Source: Candidatus Zipacnadia bacterium
Lineage (GTDB): Bacteria; Armatimonadota; Zipacnadia; Zipacnadales; UBA5352
Length of the DNA: 64,000 nucleotides
Reading direction: 5' to 3'
Assembly: GCA_029821735.1 (NCBI GenBank)
Contig: JALGSU010000012.1
Coordinates: 1 to 64,000, forward strand
The position numbers were made by a program, and so were the translations under genes. This document shows positions 8,176 to 15,895 of this stretch, one piece after another; the first letter of the stretch is position 1, and every line of letters begins with the position of its first letter. The notes beneath the pieces were generated by a model. It was not told the DNA's origin and searched no databases. It saw only the letters and a program-made list of their open reading frames with translations.

Positions 8176-9301
8176 ATGAGTGAATCGATAGAGAGCGACC
8201 TGAAGCTCTTCTGGGGCGACCTGCATTTCCACTCGTCGCTTTCGAGGTGTTTTCAGACGGGCTGTGGCCCCGAGGGCCACGACGGTTCGCAGCAGCAGTG
8301 CTACGACTATGCCCGGGACGTCGCAGGCATGGACTTCGCGGCCTGCACTGATCACGATTGCGCCAACGAAAAGCCGGTCCTCAGCGAAGAGGACTGGGCT
8401 GGCATCAGGCAGACAGCGGCCGAGGTCAATGACCCCGGCCGCTTCGTCGTTTTCAGCGCCTACGAGTGGACTAACGTGCGCCAGGGCCACTACGCGGTCT
8501 ACTACTTGCGTGACGATGGTCCGCTGATACCAGTGAACATCTACCCGTTGCCGGGCGATCTGTGGGCGGCGCTGCGTGCCGCCGGGCAGACCGGCGAGAG
8601 CGTCATGACCGTGCCCCATCACCTGGCGCGGTGGACGGTGGCCAACGACTGGGACTGGTTCGACGCTGAGTTCCAGCCGGTCGTGGAGATCACCTCAGCG
8701 TGGGGCAACTACGAGCACTGGGGCAACCCCTACGAGTGGCGGCTACCGCTTCGGCTTCCTCGGCGGCGGCGATATTCACGACGGCCGGGCGGGCGGCCAC
8801 GCACCATCTTGGCAGGAGATTCCGCTGCCGGAGTCAGCCCGGAACCTGCGCGCCCTCCGCCGCAATCCGCTGGGTGGTGGCATCACCGGCGTCTATGCTC
8901 GCGAACTCACTCGCGAGAGCATCTTCGAGGCCATTCGCGCGCGCCGGACTATCGCCGCCACGGGTGAAAAGACCGAGCTGCGCATGTGGGTTGACGGGAC
9001 CTTCGTCGGCGGCCGCGCGAAGGCCGAGGGCGAGCAGCACGAGCGTCGCCAGATCACCGTCAGCGCGCAGGCCGACGTCCCGCTACGCACCATCGAGATC
9101 GTCCGCAACGGGCTGACGCTCTTCCGCGAGCGCTGCTCTGGCACCAGCGAGTCAATGGAGTTCACGGATGAGTACGGGCTGGCGAAAGTACTGCCGCCGC
9201 TGCCCAGCACTGATGGCGCCGGCAGCGTGTACTACTACGCGCGCGTTACTCGTGAGGACGACCGCATGGCGTGGAGCAGCCCGATCTGGCTGGACTTTTG
9301 A
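8176..9301 (+). pseudogene. DUF3604-type metallohydrolase (PHP-like), frameshifted
   Basis: Two frames together give one protein of about 375 residues. The first frame (from ATG 8176, or GTG 8173) holds LFWGDLHFHSSLSRC and ACTDHDCAN, the metal-binding motifs of DUF3604/PHP-like enzymes. It continues to NPYEW near 8739. The second frame resumes at 8741 with GYRFGFLGGGDIHDGRAGG and runs to the TGA at 9299. One extra C at about 8740, or a loss of two bases, explains the break. Downstream of the shift the first frame becomes Arg/Pro-rich nonsense. It may be an assembly indel or a recent mutation. Neighbours overlap it closely on both sides. Confidence 0.8.
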
Positions 9302-9303
9302 CG

Positions 9304-10080
9304 ATGGGTGACTGGACGCCTGACGGCAAGACGAGAGTGACCGGCGAGGAGATTGTCGCCGGGCTGCGCGAGATCGGCCTGCAGGCGGGTGATCTCGTCC
9401 AGGTGCACAGCGCACTGTCTGCTTTCGGGTATGTGGAGGGCGGGCCCGACGCGGTTGTCGACGCCCTGCTGGAGGTCCTCGGTCCCGAGGGCACGCTCAT
9501 GGTGCCCACCTTTAACCACGGCTCGGTCGAGGTCTTCGACGTCGCCACCTCTCCCTCGGTCAGCGGCAAGATCACCGAGGCGGTGCGCGCCCGCCCCGGC
9601 GCCCATCGCTCCGTGCACCCGACCCATCCCTACGCGGCCATCGGTCCGCTCGCCGAGTGGCTCACCGATGGGCATCTCGAGACCGGCACCTTCGACTGGG
9701 AGTCGCCGCTCGGGAAGCTGACCCAGCGCGACGGCCTGATCCTGATGCTGGGGGCCGGATTCAACAGCAACACCATCGTGCACATCGCCGAGGTGAAGTT
9801 TGGTGTGCGCTGCATCGGTGTCCGCGAGCATCCGCGCCGGGTGCGCATGCCTGACGGCACGATCATTGAGGCCTGGGGCGCGCGCTGGCGAAATGGCAAG
9901 TGCCAGGTCGAGTGGGAGCCCATCGAGAGCGAGATGCGTGCGCGCGAGATGATCCGCGACGGGCGCATCGGCGACGCCCGGCCGATGCTCATGCGCGCGC
10001 GAGACGCATTCGACGTTACCTATGAACTGTGCCAGAAGATATGCCCGACGTGCGAGGTCAGGCCGATTGAGGTTGAGTAA
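9304..10080 (+). CDS. AAC(3)-family N-acetyltransferase-like protein
   Basis: The 258-residue product matches the aminoglycoside 3-N-acetyltransferase fold: VQVHSALSAFGYVEGGPDAVVDALL, GTLMVPTFNH, and HRSVHPTHPYAAIGP. This fold uses acetyl-CoA and includes many members unrelated to resistance. ATG 9304 lies two bases after the preceding stop; the track start at 9271 lies inside the DUF3604 gene. Its position in a catabolic operon makes amino-sugar or other metabolite acylation more likely than antibiotic resistance, but this is inference. A Cys-rich tail (ICPTCEV) is an unusual feature at the C-terminus. Confidence 0.85.
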   Translation: MGDWTPDGKTRVTGEEIVAGLREIGLQAGDLVQVHSALSAFGYVEGGPDAVVDALLEVLGPEGTLMVPTFNHGSVEVFDVATSPSVSGKITEAVRARPGAHRSVHPTHPYAAIGPLAEWLTDGHLETGTFDWESPLGKLTQRDGLILMLGAGFNSNTIVHIAEVKFGVRCIGVREHPRRVRMPDGTIIEAWGARWRNGKCQVEWEPIESEMRAREMIRDGRIGDARPMLMRARDAFDVTYELCQKICPTCEVRPIEVE

Positions 10081-10091
10081 GCTGGAGGGCC

Positions 10092-11327
10092 ATGCTCCAC
10101 GTTTGTGATCTGCATGTACATATAGGACGGTCGGGCAGCGGGCGGCCGGTGAAAATCACCGCGTCGCGCGACCTGACCTTTGAGAACATCGCCGCCGAGT
10201 GCGTTGCGCGCAAGGGCGTGGACGTCGTCGGCGTGGTGGACTGCGCGTCGCCGCCGGTGCTCGAGGACATTCACGCGCTGGTCGAGGCGGGGGAGATGGT
10301 GCCCCAGCCCGGAGGTGGTCTTCGTTACGGCGACCAGAGCGCGACCGGGTCGGCGGTGACCGTGATACCGGCCGCTGAGTTCGAGACCTACGAGACCGGC
10401 GGCGGCCAGTCGCACCACGTGAGCTACTTCCCGACGCTGGAGGCGCTCGCGGGGTTCTCCGCGGAGATGGGCCGGCATGTGACCAACCTGGAGCTGTCCT
10501 CGCAGGCCTGCCGTATGCCCGCCGCCGAGCTAATGACCATCGCTGAGGCGTTCGGCGCGCTCTTCGTACCCGCCCACTGCTTTACCCCGCACAAGAGTCC
10601 GTATGGCGCCTGCGTGCGGCGAATGACTGAGATGTTCGGCGACGCTTTCGAGCGGATACCGGCCATCGAGTTGGGGCTTTCGGCCGACAGCTTCCTGGCG
10701 GACCGCATTGGCGAGCTGGCCGACAAGACCTTCCTGTCGAATTCTGACGCACACTCGCTGCCGAAGATTGGCCGCGAGTACAACATTATTGAGATGCAGG
10801 AGCCGAGCTTCGAGGAGTTGCGCCTGGCTCTGCTGCGCGAGGCCGATCGCGGCGTGGCGGCCAACTTCGGCCTCGACCCGCGTCTGGGCAAGTACCATCG
10901 GACCTTCTGCGAGGAGTGCGAGCACATGGCGGCGGGCCAGCCGCCGGTGCTCGAGTGCGAGGCCTGTGGCTCGGCGAAGGTCACGCGTGGCGTGCTTGAC
11001 AGAATTGTCCAGATAGCGGACCATGGCGAACCGCATCAGCCGGAGCACCGGCCGCACTATCAGTATCAGGTGCCGCTGCAGTTCGTGCCTGGCATCGGCG
11101 CGGTGACGCTCGGTAAGCTCATCAACCGTTTCGGCTCGGAGATGGCGGTGCTGCACGAAGCGTCCGCCGAAGACCTGGGCCAGACGGTCGGCGCGAAGAC
11201 CGCTGATCTGATCATTCGTGCCCGCGAGGGCACACTTCCCATGCGCGCAGGTGGGGGCGGGCATTACGGGAAGGTTGCACCGAAAGATACCGGCCAACTC
11301 GGACTGCCAGGCGTACACCTGAGGTGA
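10092..11327 (+). CDS. Endonuclease Q family protein (PHP nuclease, zinc finger, HhH)
   Basis: EndoQ-type enzymes cut DNA 5' to deaminated bases such as uracil and hypoxanthine. The 411-residue protein opens with a PHP domain (CDLHVHIGRS), includes SDAHSLPKIGREYN, then a zinc-finger-like pair CEECEH ... CEACGS (about residues 275-300). A helix-hairpin-helix-like C-terminus follows (FVPGIGAVTLGKLINRFGSE). This domain order matches archaeal EndoQ and Bacillus YqxK-type proteins. ATG 10092 follows GGAGGGCC by few bases. It sits between an acyltransferase and an MttB-family gene in one operon, an unexpected setting for a repair nuclease. Confidence 0.88.
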   Translation: MLHVCDLHVHIGRSGSGRPVKITASRDLTFENIAAECVARKGVDVVGVVDCASPPVLEDIHALVEAGEMVPQPGGGLRYGDQSATGSAVTVIPAAEFETYETGGGQSHHVSYFPTLEALAGFSAEMGRHVTNLELSSQACRMPAAELMTIAEAFGALFVPAHCFTPHKSPYGACVRRMTEMFGDAFERIPAIELGLSADSFLADRIGELADKTFLSNSDAHSLPKIGREYNIIEMQEPSFEELRLALLREADRGVAANFGLDPRLGKYHRTFCEECEHMAAGQPPVLECEACGSAKVTRGVLDRIVQIADHGEPHQPEHRPHYQYQVPLQFVPGIGAVTLGKLINRFGSEMAVLHEASAEDLGQTVGAKTADLIIRAREGTLPMRAGGGGHYGKVAPKDTGQLGLPGVHLR

Positions 11328-11334
11328 CCGACCG

Positions 11335-12837
11335 ATGAAACTGCGCAGCTTGTGCCCCGAAGCCCTGAGCTATGAGGAACTCGACCAGATCGCCGAGGCG
11401 TCGGTGCGGGTGGCGAAGCGTGTTCCGCTGCGCGTGGGCGGCGCGTCCGAGGGCGGCCGCGAGGACAACTACACCGACCAGTTGCTCGCCGCTCTGCGCG
11501 ATTTCGGCTGCGAAATCCGCGACAACGAGTACGTGATCTTCACCGACGCAGTCATTGACCGTTTGATGGAAACCATCGCAACGCACAAGGCCGGGATGCC
11601 CCTCGAGTTCCCCGACTACCCGAGCAAGCTGAGCTACTCTGCATCGGGGCAGGGGCTGTGGTGCTGCGACATCGAGGACGACAGCACTCGCGCGGCGACG
11701 ACCCAGGACCTGGCGGACCTGTCGCGCGTGGTGGATGCTATCGACGGACTCGGGCGCTCACACCCGACATTCCTGCCACAGGATGTGCCGATCGGCATCG
11801 TGGACGTGCATGCCTTCGCCACCATCATCCTCAACTCCAGCGTGCCCTACCGGGTCTCGCTCTACAACGCGGACCTGCTGGAGCACTTCATTGAGCTCGA
11901 CACACTGGCCCGCGGTGGCGACCGGGACGCCGTAATGGCGAACCCGACCTTCGCGTCTAAGGCTTGGTTCAACACTCCCTTTATGCTCACCGGCGAGAAC
12001 ATCGCCATAGGCATGAAGACGCGCGAGATCATGGGCAGCCCGCTGACGGTCTCGACCATGCCGCTGGCCGGCGCTGCGACTCCGGTGACGCTCGCGGGTT
12101 GCCTCGCACATGCGACCGCCGAGGTGCTGCAGTCGAACGTCATCTCGATGGCCATCGACGACCGTCTGATGGGCTGGACGGCCGGGCCGCTGACGATCGA
12201 CCCCCGGACCGGGGCTCACACCCAGAGCGGGCCCGCGGTTCTGCTGCTATTGCTCGGCGCCAAGCAGGTTTGCTGCCATATCTTCGGCGGACAGGTCACC
12301 GCTGGCGGTGGCCCGACTACTGCGGCCAAAGTACCGGGTGCGCAGTCGATGATGGAGAAGAGTCTCGAAACCGCGTGGGCGGTCATGGGCGGGATGCGCT
12401 CGTTCGGGTCGCTTGGCACGCTGGCGGTCGCCGACACGGGCAGCATGGTTCAGCTCATGCTGGACCTGGAGATCATGTCGCACTTCCAGCGTCTGCTCGA
12501 TGGCATCGAGGTCAGCGCCGAGACCATCGCCGAGGAGGTCATCGCCGAAGTCGCCCCGCGCGGCGCATACTTCCTGGGTCATGACCACACCGCCGAGCAT
12601 TTCCGCACCGAGCTGTGGCTCCCCGAACTGGTGGACAGCCAGGTGCCGATGGCCTGGGTGCAGAATCCGGTGACGATGCTCGACAGCGCTCGTGACAAGG
12701 CCCGCCGGCTGGTCGCGACTGCCGAGAACAAGTGTCCTCTCTCGGACGAGCAGCGCCGTCAGGTGGCGGCGATCGTAGAGGACGCTCGTCTCGTGGTCGA
12801 GGCAAAGGCCAGCGGCGGCACGGCGCCGAGCGCGTGA
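11335..12837 (+). CDS. MttB-family (trimethylamine methyltransferase-like) protein, non-pyrrolysine
   Basis: The 500-residue protein belongs to the trimethylamine:corrinoid methyltransferase superfamily: MTGENIAIGMK-like central segment, PLTVSTMPLAGAATPVTLAGCLA, and GGQVTAGGGPTTAAKVPGAQS. The reading frame has no internal TAG, so it lacks pyrrolysine. It therefore belongs to the non-Pyl branch, which includes glycine betaine and other quaternary-amine methyltransferases. No corrinoid-binding protein gene adjoins it. It begins 8 bases after the EndoQ gene and ends the operon. Substrate and methyl acceptor are unknown. Confidence 0.85.
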   Translation: MKLRSLCPEALSYEELDQIAEASVRVAKRVPLRVGGASEGGREDNYTDQLLAALRDFGCEIRDNEYVIFTDAVIDRLMETIATHKAGMPLEFPDYPSKLSYSASGQGLWCCDIEDDSTRAATTQDLADLSRVVDAIDGLGRSHPTFLPQDVPIGIVDVHAFATIILNSSVPYRVSLYNADLLEHFIELDTLARGGDRDAVMANPTFASKAWFNTPFMLTGENIAIGMKTREIMGSPLTVSTMPLAGAATPVTLAGCLAHATAEVLQSNVISMAIDDRLMGWTAGPLTIDPRTGAHTQSGPAVLLLLLGAKQVCCHIFGGQVTAGGGPTTAAKVPGAQSMMEKSLETAWAVMGGMRSFGSLGTLAVADTGSMVQLMLDLEIMSHFQRLLDGIEVSAETIAEEVIAEVAPRGAYFLGHDHTAEHFRTELWLPELVDSQVPMAWVQNPVTMLDSARDKARRLVATAENKCPLSDEQRRQVAAIVEDARLVVEAKASGGTAPSA

Positions 12838-12884
12838 GTTGCTTGCCGCCACTGCGTCGTGGCGCACTTGCACCCGCGAATTGG

Positions 12885-12913
12885 TTGACACGCTTGGCGC
12901 ATAATGCTAAGCT
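12885..12913 (+). promoter_or_regulatory. Promoter for rpsE
   Basis: Perfect TTGACA at 12885-12890, 17-base spacer, weak -10 TAAGCT at 12908-12913. It lies in the spacer between the MttB-family gene and rpsE. Confidence 0.55.
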
Positions 12914-12925
12914 AAGCATCCGGCA

Positions 12926-12952
12926 GCCCCCGAGGTCGTCTGCTTCGGGGGC
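12926..12952 (+). promoter_or_regulatory. Leader hairpin ahead of rpsE
   Basis: GCCCCCGA and TCGGGGGC form an 8-bp stem with an 11-base loop, just after the inferred transcription start and 55 bases before the S5 start. It is followed by CCTGTTAA, a poor T tract. It could be an attenuator, an autoregulatory site, or simply the terminator of the preceding operon. Confidence 0.5.
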
Positions 12953-13006
12953 CCTGTTAACTATGTCAACTAAGGCTTGCTGACCAGGGGAAGGATACTG
13001 GAAAGA

Positions 13007-13723
13007 ATGCGCCGTCCCTTTCGTCGTGAAGAAGACGAGGAAATTCAGGAGCGAGTAGTTCGGGTCGACAGGACCCGCAAGACAGTGAAGGGTGGCAGGA
13101 TCTCGAGCGCCCGCGTGGTGTGTGCAGTGGGCGATGGCAAGGGTAACGTCGGCGTGGGCATCGGTAAGGCCCGCGACGTCCCCCAGGCGATCGAGAAGGG
13201 CATGAAGCGCGCCCGCAAGCAGATGATCCGCGTGCCGCTGGATGGCTACACCATCCCCCACGTGATCGAGGGCAAGAGCGGTGGCGCTGTCATCCTGCTC
13301 AAGCCTGCCTCGCGTGGCACCGGGATCGTCGCCGGTGGCGCCGTGCGCCAGATCGTTGAGGTCAGCGGCATTCGCGACATCCTCACCAAGTCGCTTGGTA
13401 GCGGCAATGTCTTCAACCGGGCCATGGCCTGCTTCGATGGCCTGCAGTCGCTGTACGATCCAGCCGTTGTGGCCGCCCGGCGCGAAAAGAGCGTCCGCGA
13501 ACTGCTCGGGCGCGACGTCGTCGATCCCTACAAGCAGGCCGCTGAGGACGCAGCCAAGGCCGCCGAGAAAGCAGCCGCAGAGGCTGAGGCCGCCGCCGAG
13601 CAGGCCAAGTTCGAGCAGGCTCTTGAGACTTCCGAGGAAGCCCCCGCCGCCGAGGGCGAGGCCGCTCCGGAGGCACCCGCTGAGGCCGCTCCCGCAGCAC
13701 CCGAGGCGCCGGCCGAGCAGTAG
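13007..13723 (+). CDS. rpsE: 30S ribosomal protein S5 with acidic C-terminal extension
   Basis: S5 is a small-subunit protein affecting decoding accuracy. The core (about residues 15-165) shows RVVRVDRTRKTVKGGR, VGDGKGNVGVGIGKARDVPQAIEKGMK, and GTGIVAGGAVRQIVEVSGIRDILTKSLGS. About 68 extra residues follow, an Ala/Glu/Pro-rich tail (for example AAEDAAKAAEKAAAEAEAAAEQ) likely helical then disordered. At 238 residues it is longer than the usual 160-170. Start ATG 13007 (MRRPFRREED) is preceded by GGAAAG; the track start 12977 is upstream. It stands alone, not in an spc ribosomal operon, with its own promoter and terminator. Confidence 0.92.
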   Translation: MRRPFRREEDEEIQERVVRVDRTRKTVKGGRISSARVVCAVGDGKGNVGVGIGKARDVPQAIEKGMKRARKQMIRVPLDGYTIPHVIEGKSGGAVILLKPASRGTGIVAGGAVRQIVEVSGIRDILTKSLGSGNVFNRAMACFDGLQSLYDPAVVAARREKSVRELLGRDVVDPYKQAAEDAAKAAEKAAAEAEAAAEQAKFEQALETSEEAPAAEGEAAPEAPAEAAPAAPEAPAEQ

Positions 13724-13750
13724 TCTTCGGCTTCGGCTATTCACAAACAC

Positions 13751-13779
13751 AGGCGGCGGACCCATTGGGTCCGCCGCCT
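13751..13779. terminator. Strong hairpin terminator after rpsE
   Basis: AGGCGGCGGACCC-ATT-GGGTCCGCCGCCT is a 13-bp perfect stem with a three-base loop, followed by TCG on the plus strand. It lies between rpsE and the convergent membrane-protein gene, and could serve both. Confidence 0.8.
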
Positions 13780-13807
13780 TCGCGTGTACATTGCCTCCCG
13801 CGCCTTG

Positions 13808-15760
13808 CTACCTCGCCGCCGGTGCCAACTCCATCAGCAGGTATCCGCGGTCTCTGCCTGGCGCCGCCCAGATGATGTCCAGGAACTCCTCGTCAATCGC
13901 GTCGCCGATGTTCTCTGCGAGCGGGTCGCCGCTCCTGAACAAGTCGGGGAAAGCGGGGTTGCGCACGAGTACGTGCGTGATGCCCAGCCTCCGCCACTCG
14001 GCCACGAGTGCCTCCGGCGTCTGCGCGCGCTCATAGTCGATCAGCGCGGCGTGCCCCGGCTCGGCCCAGATGTGCGTGCGCTCCAGGTAGTAACCTCGGG
14101 GCTCGCCATAGAGCGCCACGATGGCGTCGGGTGGTGTGTGCTCGGCCACATAGTGGCTGACCGGGTAGACGTCGAGCGACGCGGTGAGGTATTGCTCCTC
14201 GCTCTGCAGCCCCAGTGCGGGGGCGACCTGCGGGTAAACGTACACCGCCATGATGAGCAGCACCAGCGCCGGCCACAACCCCATCGCGAGTTTCGCCGCT
14301 GCTCGCAGCGCACCGCCCCGGCGCTCGGCTTCGGCGGCCGCCCAGCCCGCCGCAGGTGCGGTCAGCGCGAGCGACGGCAGCAGGTATCTCGCCAGTTGCA
14401 TACTCATCAGCCACCACACCCACAGCGCTGCAAAGACAAGCATGATCCAGCCAACCGCTCTCGGTCGCTTGAGGAGCAGCAGCAGGGGTATGAACGCAAG
14501 ATACAGCGGGCCCGGACTGGCGAAAGCGAATGCCCCGAGGCCGGTCGGCCCAACGGTGAACTGCTCGGGATCGGTGAGCAGGTTCAGTGGCGCCAGCAGC
14601 AGGTTGGCTGGTGCGCGCGGACCGCTGAAGGTTCGCCGCAGCGGAGACATCTCGGCGCGCTCCTGAGGGCCGGGCAGGTCGCCCTTGCCGAACTCAAGCT
14701 GCGAGATGTGATAGACTTCGGCCCGCTCGGCTGACCACATCTTCCCGCCGAAAACGCTGTGGGCGAACGGGTAGAACGGGTTGCCTGTCCACAGATAAGT
14801 CTTCGCGTACCAGGGCGCGCACACCGCGAGCGCGATGCCCACGTACGCCGCCGCGAGCTTCACGCGCCGCATGCGGCCACCCGCAGCGATCAGTACCGCC
14901 ACCGTGAGCATCCCGAGCAACGCCAACGCCTGCATCTTGGTGCCTGCGGCCGCTCCGACCATCAGCGCAGAGAGCCACAGATGCGTGTTGTCGCGATCTC
15001 GCAGCCACAGGCACAGCAGCGCAAGTGCCAGAATTGACCCGGCGATGGTAGCAAGATCCACGTAGGCCACGCCCATAAGCCACGCGAAGTTCGGGGTGGT
15101 CGCGAGAATCAGCGTCCCGTATGCGCCTGCGTCTGCGCCCAGCAGTCGCCGCCCTGCGACGAGTGTGGCGAGCAGCGCGAGCACGCCGAAGCCCCAGTGA
15201 AAGAGCTTCGCCGCCTGCGGCTGTCCGAAGGCCTGCATGGTCATGTAATACATCTGCACGGTCGCGGGGAAGTGGCTGTGGTGGTCGTGCCAGAGGGGCG
15301 TGATCTTCCCGGCCGCCAGGTACTGTTGCCCGTGCACGAGGTGCTGGGCGATACCGTCGTAGTCCGTCGGGCCGGGGGGGGCCAGGGCGGGGGGCAGTTG
15401 CAGGAGGACAATCACGGTGATGACCCAGTAGGCGGGCGCATGTGGCGAGGCGCGCAGCCCGCTCCACATGCGGCGGACCGCGGCGACGATCGCGCGGACA
15501 CTGTCGTCCACCCCATAGGTTGCGACCGCCGCGAAGAACAGCAGTAGCTGCGCCAGCGCCCACCATTGCACGTAGCCCATCAGGCCGAGCGCGAGGATCG
15601 CCAGCGCCACCATCGCGTATCCGAGCATCAGCGCGCACATTGCCGTCAACGCACGATCAGCCAGCCGCAGCTTCAGCGCCTTGAGAAGCTGCGTGCCCAG
15701 CATCAGTGCGACGAAGCCCGTCGCCAGGAAGATCAGTGCACCAGTCAAGCTCGCCCCCAC
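13808..15760 (-). CDS. Polytopic membrane protein, GT-C glycosyltransferase-like
   Basis: A 650-residue integral membrane protein with about 12 hydrophobic segments. After the N-terminal segments comes a loop with PTDYDGIAQHLVHGQQYLAAG, then PLWHDHHSHFPATVQMYYM. The acidic residues in the first long loop are typical of GT-C lipid-linked sugar transferases (ArnT/PMT-like). The C-terminal 150 residues are soluble-looking (SHYVAEHTPPDAIVALYGE ... WRRLGITHVLVRN), as in many GT-C proteins whose C-terminal domain ends in a periplasmic alpha/beta module. GTG 15760 is the start. It lies downstream of holA and a possible tiny membrane ORF. Exact donor and acceptor are unknown. Confidence 0.65.
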   Translation of the reverse strand: MGASLTGALIFLATGFVALMLGTQLLKALKLRLADRALTAMCALMLGYAMVALAILALGLMGYVQWWALAQLLLFFAAVATYGVDDSVRAIVAAVRRMWSGLRASPHAPAYWVITVIVLLQLPPALAPPGPTDYDGIAQHLVHGQQYLAAGKITPLWHDHHSHFPATVQMYYMTMQAFGQPQAAKLFHWGFGVLALLATLVAGRRLLGADAGAYGTLILATTPNFAWLMGVAYVDLATIAGSILALALLCLWLRDRDNTHLWLSALMVGAAAGTKMQALALLGMLTVAVLIAAGGRMRRVKLAAAYVGIALAVCAPWYAKTYLWTGNPFYPFAHSVFGGKMWSAERAEVYHISQLEFGKGDLPGPQERAEMSPLRRTFSGPRAPANLLLAPLNLLTDPEQFTVGPTGLGAFAFASPGPLYLAFIPLLLLLKRPRAVGWIMLVFAALWVWWLMSMQLARYLLPSLALTAPAAGWAAAEAERRGGALRAAAKLAMGLWPALVLLIMAVYVYPQVAPALGLQSEEQYLTASLDVYPVSHYVAEHTPPDAIVALYGEPRGYYLERTHIWAEPGHAALIDYERAQTPEALVAEWRRLGITHVLVRNPAFPDLFRSGDPLAENIGDAIDEEFLDIIWAAPGRDRGYLLMELAPAAR

Positions 15761-15775
15761 GACGCGTCCACGCTC

Positions 15776-15868
15776 TTACCCGACAGCGCCCGCAGCCAGC
15801 GCACGCAGAAACACCGCCAGGACAACCACGACCCAGACTGCTCCTGTTACTGAGCGCCAGTCCATCAT
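15776..15868 (-). CDS. Possible 30-residue single-span membrane peptide
   Basis: Too short for the ORF track. On the minus strand ATG 15868 to TAA 15776 encodes MMDWRSVTGAVWVVVVLAVF followed by LRALAAGAVG. A hydrophobic stretch of about 17 residues could span the membrane. A GAGAG element lies just before the start. It fills the gap between holA and the GT-C-like gene, both on the same strand, with its stop 15 bases before the next GTG. Coding is a guess from composition and position only. Confidence 0.35.
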   Translation of the reverse strand: MMDWRSVTGAVWVVVVLAVFLRALAAGAVG

Positions 15869-15895
15869 CAGCTCTCGTCCCTGTCGATCGTTACT

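Noticed and set aside
7381-8622. 413-aa minus ORF
   Set aside because: It is antisense to the isomerase and DUF3604 genes, both with recognisable motifs.
9304-10080. Antibiotic resistance gene
   Set aside because: The AAC(3) fold is shared with many metabolic acyltransferases and nothing in the context points to resistance.
11335-12837. Pyrrolysine-containing methyltransferase
   Set aside because: The frame has no in-frame TAG and ends normally; it belongs to the non-Pyl branch.
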